A stretch of DNA of 64,000 nucleotides from Streptomyces sp. SID13726 (lineage in GTDB: Bacteria > Actinomycetota > Actinomycetes > Streptomycetales > Streptomycetaceae): positions 434,001 to 498,000 of the forward strand of contig NZ_JAAGLY010000001.1 of assembly GCF_010548375.1 (NCBI RefSeq), read 5' to 3'. This document shows positions 8,368 to 15,977 of the stretch, piece by piece. Both the position numbers and the translations under genes were made by a program. Every line of letters begins with the position of its first letter. Position 1 is the stretch's first letter. Under the pieces are notes generated by a model, which saw nothing but the letters and a program-made list of their open reading frames with translations, did not search any database and was not told the DNA's origin.

Positions 8368-9191
8368 CCACATCCGTCTTCCCGGCCTACGACGACCCCC
8401 TCGACCGGGCCCGCACGGGCGCCCTCGGCCCCGACCCGGCGGCGCTCCGGATCTCCGTCGCCTTCACCACCCGCCAGGCCGTGCGCCACGAAGGACGCGG
8501 GACCGGCTACCGCAACGAGGTGCTCAGTCTGCGGCTCGGCGCGGCCGTCGGCTCGTGCGCGGTCGAGCCCGGAGAGCTGCCGGACAGCGCGGTCGAGGAC
8601 TGCGCGGGCGCCGACCTGGCCCGGCTCCTGGAGCATCCGTCGGCGCCGGTGCGGGTGGCCGCGCTCGACGCGTACCTGGCCCACGTCACCCCGCACACCC
8701 CGGACCACGGCGCGGAGCCGGTCCCGCTGGCCGCCGGTTCCTCCCTGGAGAAGTCACGGGCCCGCGCGAAGGCCGTCGTCGAACTGCTCGACCTGCCCGC
8801 CGGGGCCACGGTCCTCGTGGTCGGAGTCGTCAACTCCCTTCTGGAAGAGCTGCGTTCACGCGGGCTCGGCTATGTCCCCTGCGATCTCAAGGGCGGCACG
8901 ACCGAGTGGGGTGAGCCCGTCGCCGCCGACGCGCTCACCGCCGCCGAACACTGCGACGCACTGCTCGTCTCCGGCATGACCCTCGGCAACGGCACCTTCG
9001 AACCGCTGCGCCTGCACGCACAACGCCACGGCAAGCAGCTCGTGATGTTCGCCCAGACCGGCAGCGCCGTCCTGCCCCGCTTCCTCGGACACGGAGTGAG
9101 CGCGGTGTGCGCGGAGCCGTACCCCTTCTTCTGGCTCGACGGCGGCCCCGGGACCCTCCACCGCTACCGCCACCGAGGAGACGGCCGATGA
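8364..9191 (+). CDS. Rossmann-like DUF364/DUF4213-type protein
   Basis: 275 aa. The N-terminal 140 residues are acidic and contain no motif I recognise. The C-terminal half is Rossmann-like, with VLVVGVVNSLLEELRSRG, LLVSGMTLGNGTFE and a late FAQTGSAVLP strand. This layout matches proteins with the DUF4213 plus DUF364 (putative heavy-metal chelation) pair, though the assignment is by memory of the pattern. It is coupled at both ends (ATGA overlaps), so stoichiometric expression with the ligase and the PLP enzyme is likely. No signal peptide or membrane segment. In context it could bind metal or act as a biosynthetic partner. Confidence 0.55.
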   Translation: MTTSVFPAYDDPLDRARTGALGPDPAALRISVAFTTRQAVRHEGRGTGYRNEVLSLRLGAAVGSCAVEPGELPDSAVEDCAGADLARLLEHPSAPVRVAALDAYLAHVTPHTPDHGAEPVPLAAGSSLEKSRARAKAVVELLDLPAGATVLVVGVVNSLLEELRSRGLGYVPCDLKGGTTEWGEPVAADALTAAEHCDALLVSGMTLGNGTFEPLRLHAQRHGKQLVMFAQTGSAVLPRFLGHGVSAVCAEPYPFFWLDGGPGTLHRYRHRGDGR

Positions 9192-10261
9192 CCACGACCG
9201 CCGTACGTCCCCCGGCCGCCCGCCCGGAACTCCTCGCCCTGCTCGGCGGCACCCCGCTCGTCCGGGTCACCGCCGACCTGCCCGGCGCCCACCCCGGCTT
9301 CTGGGCCAAGCTCGAAGGGCTCGCGGCCGGCGGCATGAAGGCCCGGGCGGCCGTGTCCATGCTGCTCGGCGCCCGCGAGCGCGGCCAACTGCTGCCCGGC
9401 GCCCCCGTGGTGGAGTCCACCTCGGGCACCCTCGGCATCGGCCTCGCCTTCGCCGGCCAGGCGCTCGGTCATCCGATCGTGCTGGTCGGCGACAGCGAAC
9501 TGGAGCCGTCTGTACGGCAGTTGCTGCGCGCCCACGGAGCCCGCCTGGAACTCGTCGACCGCCCCGCCCTCCAGGGCGGCTGGCAGGCGGCCCGCCTCGC
9601 CCGGCTCACGGACCTGCTCGCCGAACTGCCCGGCGCCTACTGGCCCGACCAGTACAACAACCCCGACAACACCGCCGGATACGCCTCCCTCGCCGCCGAA
9701 CTCACCACCCAGCTCGACCACTTGGACATCCTGGTGTGCAGCGTCGGCACCGGCGGCCACAGCGCGGGCGTCATCGGCCCGCTGCGCCGCCACTGGCCCG
9801 CCCTGCGGCTCATCGGCGTCGACGCCACCGGCTCCACCATCTTCGGCCAGCCCGCCCGACCCCGGGTGATGCGCGGCCTCGGCAGCAGCATCCATCCGCG
9901 CAACGTGGCCTACGACGCCTTCGACGAGGTCCACTGGGTCGGCCCCGCCGAGGCCGTCGACAGCTGCCGGGGCCTGGCCCGCGGCTCCTTCGTCAGCGGC
10001 GGCTGGAGCACCGGGGCCGCCGCCCGGGTCGCCGCCTGGGCCGCCCGGGTCCACCCCGGCGCGGTCGTCGCCACCGTCTTCCCCGACGGCCCCCACCGCT
10101 ACCTCGGCACCGTCTACGACGACGACTTCACCACCGCCCACGGCCTCGACCCGCACACCGCGGCGACCCGGCCCGTCGAGATACCGCACCCCTACGCGGC
10201 CGAGGCCACCGGCTGGGTGCGCTGCACGAGGGTCACCGATCCCCTGAGAGGCGCCCAGTGA
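9188..10261 (+). CDS. Cysteine-synthase-like PLP enzyme (SbnA-like beta-replacement)
   Basis: 357 aa. Fold type II PLP enzyme: GGTPLVRV opening, Lys51 in GGMKAR as the candidate Schiff-base lysine, STSGTLG as phosphate/substrate loop and VGTGGHSAGV as the PLP-phosphate glycine loop. Cysteine synthase normally has S-x-K-DR and TSGNTG, and these substitutions point to a specialised branch. SbnA and DdaA-type enzymes of this branch use O-phosphoserine or O-acetylserine with an amino-acid nucleophile to make 2,3-diaminopropionate precursors. No SbnB-type dehydrogenase is nearby, so the adduct itself may be the building block. Overlaps both neighbours by 4 nt. Confidence 0.75.
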   Translation: MTTTAVRPPAARPELLALLGGTPLVRVTADLPGAHPGFWAKLEGLAAGGMKARAAVSMLLGARERGQLLPGAPVVESTSGTLGIGLAFAGQALGHPIVLVGDSELEPSVRQLLRAHGARLELVDRPALQGGWQAARLARLTDLLAELPGAYWPDQYNNPDNTAGYASLAAELTTQLDHLDILVCSVGTGGHSAGVIGPLRRHWPALRLIGVDATGSTIFGQPARPRVMRGLGSSIHPRNVAYDAFDEVHWVGPAEAVDSCRGLARGSFVSGGWSTGAAARVAAWAARVHPGAVVATVFPDGPHRYLGTVYDDDFTTAHGLDPHTAATRPVEIPHPYAAEATGWVRCTRVTDPLRGAQ

Positions 10262-11313
10262 AGACCCGTCTGCGCACCGTACGGCTCGACCTCGCCGAGC
10301 CGCTGCGCATCTCCCGCTCCACCATGACCGCCCGCGAGGCCGTCTGGCTGACCGTCGAACACCAGGGCCTGTCCGGCCACGGCGAGGCCGTCAGCAGCGT
10401 GTACTACGGCCTCGACGCGGACACCCTCGTACGGCTCCTGTCAGCCGTGGACCTCGGCCGGTACGGCGACCCGGAGAGCGCTCTGGAAGCCCTGGGAGAA
10501 GGGCGGTTGGCGCCCGCGAAGTCCGTACCGCCCGCCGTCACCGCCGCCGTGGAGTCCGCGCTCCTCGACCTCGCCGGCAAGCGCGCCGGCCTCCCCGTCC
10601 ACCGCCTCCTCGGCATCCCCGAACCGCCGGTCGCCGAGACCGCCCGCACCATCGGCATCACCTCGCCGTCGCACGCAGCAGCCGAGGCCCGGCGTCTCGT
10701 CGCAAGCGGCTTCCGGGTCATCAAGGTCAAGGCGGGCACCCCCGACCCCGAGGACGACGTGGAGCGGGTGCGTGTCGTCCGCGACGCCGCCCCCGGCGCC
10801 CGGCTGCTCCTCGACCCCAACGGGGCCTGGACCGTACGGCAGGCCGAGGCGCTGCTGCCCCGGTTCGCCGACCTAGGTGTCGAGGCCGTCGAACAGCCCC
10901 TCGCCCCCGGCGACCTGGAAGCCCTCGGCGCCCTCGCCGAGCGCTCGCCCCTGCCCGTCATCGCCGACGAGGACGCGGTGAGCCCCGACGACGTCCGCCG
11001 CCTGGCCGGACGGGTGCACGGCGTCAACGTCAAGCTCGCCAAGTGCGGCGGGGTCCGGGCCGCCCTGCGCATCGCCGAGTCGATCGACGGCAGCGGCACC
11101 GAGCTGATGCTCGGCTGCCTCACCGCCAGCACCCTCGGGCTCGCCCCCGCCGTCCACCTCGCCGGCCGCGCCCGCTGGACCGACCTCGACGGACATCTGC
11201 TGCTCGCCCGCGACCCGTGGTCCGGCATCGGCGGCGCCGACGGTGTCGTACGCCCAAGTGGCCTGCCCGGACTCGGTGTCGAGGAGGTGGTGGCGCGTGC
11301 GGACGTGGCGTGA
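10258..11313 (+). CDS. Enolase-superfamily dipeptide epimerase
   Basis: 351 aa from a GTG overlapping the previous stop (GTGA). Muconate-lactonizing-enzyme subgroup: the catalytic Lys-x-Lys is seen in VIKVKAG, metal ligands Asp, Glu and Asp in LLDPNGAW, EQPL and IADEDA, and the opposing Lys in VNVKLAKCGG. This set is that of L-Ala-D/L-Glu epimerases and related dipeptide or N-acyl-amino-acid racemases. Next to an ATP-grasp ligase it would be expected to invert one stereocentre of a dipeptide or amino-acid product. Peptidoglycan recycling is the alternative role, but operon context argues against it. Confidence 0.78.
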   Translation: MKTRLRTVRLDLAEPLRISRSTMTAREAVWLTVEHQGLSGHGEAVSSVYYGLDADTLVRLLSAVDLGRYGDPESALEALGEGRLAPAKSVPPAVTAAVESALLDLAGKRAGLPVHRLLGIPEPPVAETARTIGITSPSHAAAEARRLVASGFRVIKVKAGTPDPEDDVERVRVVRDAAPGARLLLDPNGAWTVRQAEALLPRFADLGVEAVEQPLAPGDLEALGALAERSPLPVIADEDAVSPDDVRRLAGRVHGVNVKLAKCGGVRAALRIAESIDGSGTELMLGCLTASTLGLAPAVHLAGRARWTDLDGHLLLARDPWSGIGGADGVVRPSGLPGLGVEEVVARADVA

Positions 11314-12535
11314 GATGCGGCGCTTCCCGGTCGCCGTGCGGCTGCTGCTGGTCAACCAGCTCGGTGTGAACACCGGTTTCTATCTCCTCGTCCCCTATCT
11401 CGCCGTCCATCTCACCGACAACCTGGGCATGTCGGCGGCCGTCGTCGGGATCGTCCTCGGGGTGCGCAACCTCAGCCAGCAGGGGCTGTTCATCATCGGC
11501 GGGTCCGCCTCCGACCGGCTCGGGGCGCGGGGCGTCATCATCGCCGGATGCGCCCTGCGGACCGTCGGCTTCGGGCTGTTCGCGCTCGGCGACGGGCTGG
11601 CCGTGCTGCTCGCCGCGTCGGTGCTCAGCGGGCTCGCGGGGGCCCTGTTCAACCCGGCCGTGCGGGCCTATCTCGCGCAGGAGGCGGGGGAGCGCAGGGC
11701 GGAGGCGTTCGCGCTGTTCAACGTCTTCGCGACCACCGGCGCGCTGATCGGGCCGCTGCTGGGCAGCGCCCTGCTCCTCGTCGACTTCCGCACGTCCGCG
11801 CTCACCGCCGCCGGTATCTTCGCGGTCCTCACCGTGGCGCAGGCCCTGGTGCTGCCGGCGCGGAAGGTCGAGCCGAGCAAGGGGTCCGTCCTCGCGGACT
11901 GGCGGGAGGTCGTCGGCAACCGGGCCTTCGTGGCGTTCGCCCTCGCCATGGTCGGCATGTTCACCCTGGAGAACCAGCTCTACCTGCTCCTGCCCGACGG
12001 GGCCCGGCGGGCCACCGGGTGGGAGGGGGCGGCCGGACTGGTCTTCGTCGTCGGCACGCTCACCAACCTGGCCTTCCAGCTGCGGATCACGCGGGCACTC
12101 AAGTCCGTGGGCAGCAGGGCGCGTTGGATCGCGGCCGGGCTCGCCCTGATGGGCCTCGCCTTTCTGCCGCCGATGCTCGTCGCCGGGACCGGCGGACCGC
12201 TCGCCGTCGTCGCCGTACTGCTCGGCACGCTCCTGCTCTACCTCGGGGTCATGGTCGCCTCGCCCTTCGTCATGGAGCTGATCCCCGGGTTCGGCCGCCC
12301 CGAGCTGACCGGCACGTACTTCGGGATCTTCTACGTCGTCTCCGGCATCGCGGCCGCGGCGGGCAACACCGTCGTCGGCTGGGCCATGGACACGGGGGAC
12401 CGACTGCCCTGGCTGTGCTGCGCCCTGTTCGGACTGGCCTCAGCGGGCGGCGTGACCTGGCTGCACCGGCGCGGGGTGCTGCCGGGGAGCACGGAGTCCG
12501 GCGCGGTTCCGGCCCGGGAGAGGAGCACGGCGTGA
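11297..12535 (+). CDS. MFS transporter, probable exporter of the operon product
   Basis: 412 aa. GTG at 11297 is chosen since GAGGAGG lies 9 nt upstream; ATG at 11315 has no such site. About 12 hydrophobic segments are visible, with the MFS loop signature in GSASDRLGARG between TM2 and TM3. In Cnt/staphylopine-type systems a single MFS protein (CntE) exports the metallophore, and this gene occupies the equivalent place between biosynthesis and ABC import genes. It overlaps the epimerase gene by 17 bp. Confidence 0.75.
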   Translation: MRTWREMRRFPVAVRLLLVNQLGVNTGFYLLVPYLAVHLTDNLGMSAAVVGIVLGVRNLSQQGLFIIGGSASDRLGARGVIIAGCALRTVGFGLFALGDGLAVLLAASVLSGLAGALFNPAVRAYLAQEAGERRAEAFALFNVFATTGALIGPLLGSALLLVDFRTSALTAAGIFAVLTVAQALVLPARKVEPSKGSVLADWREVVGNRAFVAFALAMVGMFTLENQLYLLLPDGARRATGWEGAAGLVFVVGTLTNLAFQLRITRALKSVGSRARWIAAGLALMGLAFLPPMLVAGTGGPLAVVAVLLGTLLLYLGVMVASPFVMELIPGFGRPELTGTYFGIFYVVSGIAAAAGNTVVGWAMDTGDRLPWLCCALFGLASAGGVTWLHRRGVLPGSTESGAVPARERSTA

Positions 12536-12642
12536 GGTTCCCTGCGATCGACGGTGAGCTTGGGGCGGGGGGTTCGGGTGGTGCGGGGCTCGGTGTGGGC
12601 GTGTCCGCGGGCGATGCCGGTCCGCGCGGAGAGGCGCATGGC

Positions 12643-13446
12643 ATGAGCGTCCCCGCCGTCCCCGCCCGTAACCTCCTCACCGACAACCCCGCCCTCTACG
12701 AAGCCCGCTTCCCCGACCCCGGGCGGCTCGCCGGGCGCTGGGTCGAGGACTGTCTGTGTCGGCACGGTGCCGGGGTGCGGGTGCTCGACATGGGGTGTGG
12801 TACCGGGCGCGACGCCGCTCACCTGCACCGGGCCGGCCGTACCGTCACCGGGGCCGATCTGTCCGAGGCGATGCTCGCGCACGCCCGGTCGCACCACCCC
12901 GGGCCCCTGTACGTCCACGCCGACCTGCACGGCTTCGACTTCGGCCGTGCCGCGTTCGACGCGGTCGTCTGCCTGGACAGCGCCCTGCTGTACTGCCACA
13001 CCAACGCCCAGCTCGACGCCTTCCTGGCCTCCTGCCGCCGCGCCCTCGTCCCGGGCGGGCTGCTGGTCGCGGAGATGCGCAACGGCGCGTACTTCCTGGG
13101 CCGCACCGACCTCCTCGACACCGAGACCGTCAACAGGTTCGTGTGGCAGGGCGTCGAGCACCGCTCCACGACCCTGCTGTACGTCGACCGCGCGGCCCAA
13201 CTCCTGCGCCGTACCCGCGTATGGACCTCCGACGACGGATCGCCGCCCGTCGAACAGCGGTCCGCCTGGCGGCTGTTGTTCCCGCAGGAGCTGCGGCACC
13301 TGCTCGCCGCCCACGGCTTCGAGGTGCTCGAACTCCACGACGGGCCCGGCCCGCGCACCGAACCGGCCTGGAGCGAGGGCGACTTGCCCGCCGCGACGGC
13401 CGACGGTGACCGCCTCCACCTCGTCGCCCGCCCGCTCACCCACTGA
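12643..13446 (+). CDS. Class I SAM-dependent methyltransferase
   Basis: 267 aa. ATG at 12643 has GGAGAGG upstream. An in-frame GTG at 12532 overlapping the MFS stop would add 37 Gly/Ala-rich residues and cannot be excluded. SAM motif I is VLDMGCGTGRDAAHL, motif II includes DAVVCLDSALLYC and motif III LVPGGLLVAEMRNG. The substrate is not evident. Position between exporter and importer genes suggests it decorates the small molecule (N- or O-methylation). Confidence 0.75.
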   Translation: MSVPAVPARNLLTDNPALYEARFPDPGRLAGRWVEDCLCRHGAGVRVLDMGCGTGRDAAHLHRAGRTVTGADLSEAMLAHARSHHPGPLYVHADLHGFDFGRAAFDAVVCLDSALLYCHTNAQLDAFLASCRRALVPGGLLVAEMRNGAYFLGRTDLLDTETVNRFVWQGVEHRSTTLLYVDRAAQLLRRTRVWTSDDGSPPVEQRSAWRLLFPQELRHLLAAHGFEVLELHDGPGPRTEPAWSEGDLPAATADGDRLHLVARPLTH

Positions 13447-13461
13447 CTCGAAGGACCAGCC

Positions 13462-15027
13462 ATGCACGACGAACGCTTCTCCGGCCTGCGCCGGCGCGGA
13501 TTCCTCGCCGCCACCTCGGGCGCCGCCGCGCTCGCCCTCGTGGGCTGCGGCGGCACCGACGACGACCGGGCGTCCGCCGGGGACGGCACCCCGAAGCGGG
13601 GCGGACGACTGCGTGCCGCGTTCGCCGGAGGCGGGGCCAGTGAGACCCTGGACCCGCACCTCGCGAACCTGTTCGCCGACGTCGCCCGCGCCAAGGCCCT
13701 CTACGACAAGCTCGCCGACTACGGCGCCGACCTGTCCGCCCGGCCCCGGCTCGCCGCCGAGTGGGAGCCCAACAGGACCCTCGACCGCTGGCAGGTCACC
13801 CTGCGCGAGGCCGTCTTCCACGACGGCAGCCCGGTCACCGCCGCCGACGTCCTGCACAGCTACCGCCGGATCACCGACCCGGACCAGGCGTTCCGCGCCA
13901 AGGCGTCCCTGGACCCCATCGACCTCGACGCCAGCCGGGCCACCGGACAGCGGACCGTAGAGTTCGTCCTCAAGCGGCCCACCGCCGAATTCCCCAACGT
14001 CCTGGCCGCGTTCGGGGCGTACATCGTCCCCGAGGGCGCCAAGGACTTCGACCGGAACCCGATCGGCTCCGGGCCCTTCCGGCTCGTCTCCTTCGCCCCC
14101 GGCCGCTCCGCCGTCTTCCGCCGCTTCGACGACCACTGGGACGGCGCCCCGCACCTCGACGAGCTCGAACTCCTCGTCGCCAACGAGGAGTCGGCCCGCG
14201 TCAACGCCCTGCTCGGCGGCCAGATCGAGTACGCCCACGAGCTGGGCCCCACCACCGCCCGCGCCCACGAGGGCAAGGGCCAGATCGAGATCGTCCGGCT
14301 GCGCGGCAGCGCCATGCAGGCGTTCTGCATGAAGACCGACCGCGCCCCCTTCGACGACAAGCGGGTGCGCGAGGCGTTCTTCCTCATCGCCGACCGGCAG
14401 GAACTCGTCGACGGCGCCCTGTCCGGCGCGGGCGTGGTCGGCAACGACCTCTTCGGCAAGGGCTACGAGTACTACGCCGACAGCCTCCCGCAGCGCACCC
14501 AGGACCTCGACAGGGCCCGCGCCCTGCTCAAGCAGGCAGGTGCCGAGAACCTCAGGGTCACCCTGGACACCTCGGCCGTCGCCGCCGGATTCACCGAGGC
14601 CGCCGGCATCTTCCGCGACCAGGCGGCCGAGGCGGGCGTCACGATCGACGTCAAGATGGGCAGCAAGGACTCCTACTGGAGCGACATCCTCGACAACGGC
14701 ACCCTGTGCTGCTACCGCTCCGGCGCCATGCCCATCGAGGCGCACTTCTCCCAGCGCCTGCTCACGGACTCCACCACCAACGCCACCAAATGGCGGCACA
14801 AGGACTTCGACGCCCTGTACCAGCAGGCCCAGTCCACCCGCGACAAGACCGAACGGGCCGCCGTCTACGAGCGGATGCAGCGCCGTCTGTACGCCGAGGG
14901 CGGCTTCGTCGTCTGGGGGTTCGCCGACTGGATCATCGGAACGTCCCGCGATGTGAGGGGAGTTGAGACCGAGGCGCCCGCCAACACCCTCGACTGGGCC
15001 CGCTTCGACAAGGTCTGGCTCGCGTGA
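13462..15027 (+). CDS. Lipoprotein substrate-binding protein, peptide/nickel ABC family (SBP_bac_5)
   Basis: 521 aa. The N-terminus combines a twin-arginine-like RRRGFLA motif with a lipobox ending ALVGC, so it is probably exported folded and lipid-anchored. The body has family hallmarks: ETLDPH near the start, the mid-domain QVTLREAVFHDGSPVTAADV, then NPIGSGPFRL. Members bind di/oligopeptides, nickel complexes or metallophores (NikA, CntA, DppA). It heads the import half of the operon, with 15 bp from the methyltransferase and GTGA overlap with the permease. Confidence 0.82.
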   Translation: MHDERFSGLRRRGFLAATSGAAALALVGCGGTDDDRASAGDGTPKRGGRLRAAFAGGGASETLDPHLANLFADVARAKALYDKLADYGADLSARPRLAAEWEPNRTLDRWQVTLREAVFHDGSPVTAADVLHSYRRITDPDQAFRAKASLDPIDLDASRATGQRTVEFVLKRPTAEFPNVLAAFGAYIVPEGAKDFDRNPIGSGPFRLVSFAPGRSAVFRRFDDHWDGAPHLDELELLVANEESARVNALLGGQIEYAHELGPTTARAHEGKGQIEIVRLRGSAMQAFCMKTDRAPFDDKRVREAFFLIADRQELVDGALSGAGVVGNDLFGKGYEYYADSLPQRTQDLDRARALLKQAGAENLRVTLDTSAVAAGFTEAAGIFRDQAAEAGVTIDVKMGSKDSYWSDILDNGTLCCYRSGAMPIEAHFSQRLLTDSTTNATKWRHKDFDALYQQAQSTRDKTERAAVYERMQRRLYAEGGFVVWGFADWIIGTSRDVRGVETEAPANTLDWARFDKVWLA

Positions 15028-15977
15028 GCGGACTCCGTGGCTTCGTCGTCCGGCGGCTGGTCCTCGGTGCCGTGCAGACCGCGGCCGTGGTGCTGCTGGT
15101 CTTCGCGCTCACCGAGGCGCTGCCGGGCGACGCGGCGGTGGCCCTCGCGGGCGACCAGCCCGACCCGGCGCGCATCGCCGCGATCCGGGCGGCCATGCAC
15201 CTGGACCGGCCGGCGTACGAGCGGCTCGCCGACTGGGCCTTCGGCCTGGCGCACGGCGACTTCGGCACCTCCCTGACCTCCGGGCGGCCCGTCGGCGACT
15301 ACATCACCGACGGCTTCGGCCCGACCCTGCTGCTGGCCGCGCTCACTCTGACCCTGCTGATCCCGCTCGGCCTCGGCCTCGGCGTCCTCGCCGCCCGCCA
15401 CGAGGGACGGCTCGTCGACCGGCTGGTCAGCTCGGTGACGCTCGCCGTGTACGCGGTACCCGAATTCGCCCTCGGCGTCCTGCTGGTGACGGTGTTCGCG
15501 CTGAGGCTGGCCTGGCTGCCACCGACCGCCGTGGGCTACGGCACCGACCTGCTCGGCCACCCGGCCGCACTCGTCCTCCCCGTGCTCGTCCTCCTCTGCC
15601 GTCCGGTGTGCTCCCTGTCCCGCCTGGTCCGCGCGGGCATGGGCGACGCCCTCGCCGCCCCCTGCACGGCCCACGCCCGCCGCTACGGCGTCCCCGGCGC
15701 CCGGGTCCGCTACGCCCACGCCCTGCCCAACGCGCTCGCCCCTGCGGTGCAGCAACTCGCCCGTACCGTCGACTGGTTGCTGTGCGGGGTCATCGTCGTG
15801 GAGGCGCTCTTCGTGATCCCGGGCCTCGGCACGGTCCTGCTCGACGCGGTCGCCGAACGGGACGTCCCGGTGGTGCAGGGGCTGGCCGTGGTGTTCGGCG
15901 CGCTGACCGTCGTACTGAATCTGGGGGCCGACGTGGTGGCGTACCGGCTGACGCCTCGGGCGGGGGTGGCGGCATGA
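15024..15977 (+). CDS. ABC permease, DppB/NikB type
   Basis: 317 aa with six hydrophobic segments. N-terminal ALPGDAAV and the region SLTSGRPV are typical of DppB/OppB/NikB permeases. The EAA-type coupling segment lies in RYGVPGARVRYAHALPNALA. It forms the inner-membrane channel with the permease domain of the next gene, with which it overlaps by 4 nt (ATGA). Confidence 0.82.
   Translation: MSGLRGFVVRRLVLGAVQTAAVVLLVFALTEALPGDAAVALAGDQPDPARIAAIRAAMHLDRPAYERLADWAFGLAHGDFGTSLTSGRPVGDYITDGFGPTLLLAALTLTLLIPLGLGLGVLAARHEGRLVDRLVSSVTLAVYAVPEFALGVLLVTVFALRLAWLPPTAVGYGTDLLGHPAALVLPVLVLLCRPVCSLSRLVRAGMGDALAAPCTAHARRYGVPGARVRYAHALPNALAPAVQQLARTVDWLLCGVIVVEALFVIPGLGTVLLDAVAERDVPVVQGLAVVFGALTVVLNLGADVVAYRLTPRAGVAA

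Noticed and set aside
12532..12642. N-terminal extension of the methyltransferase from GTG at 12532
   Set aside because: Gly/Ala low complexity before a normal start with its own ribosome site; kept only as an alternative.
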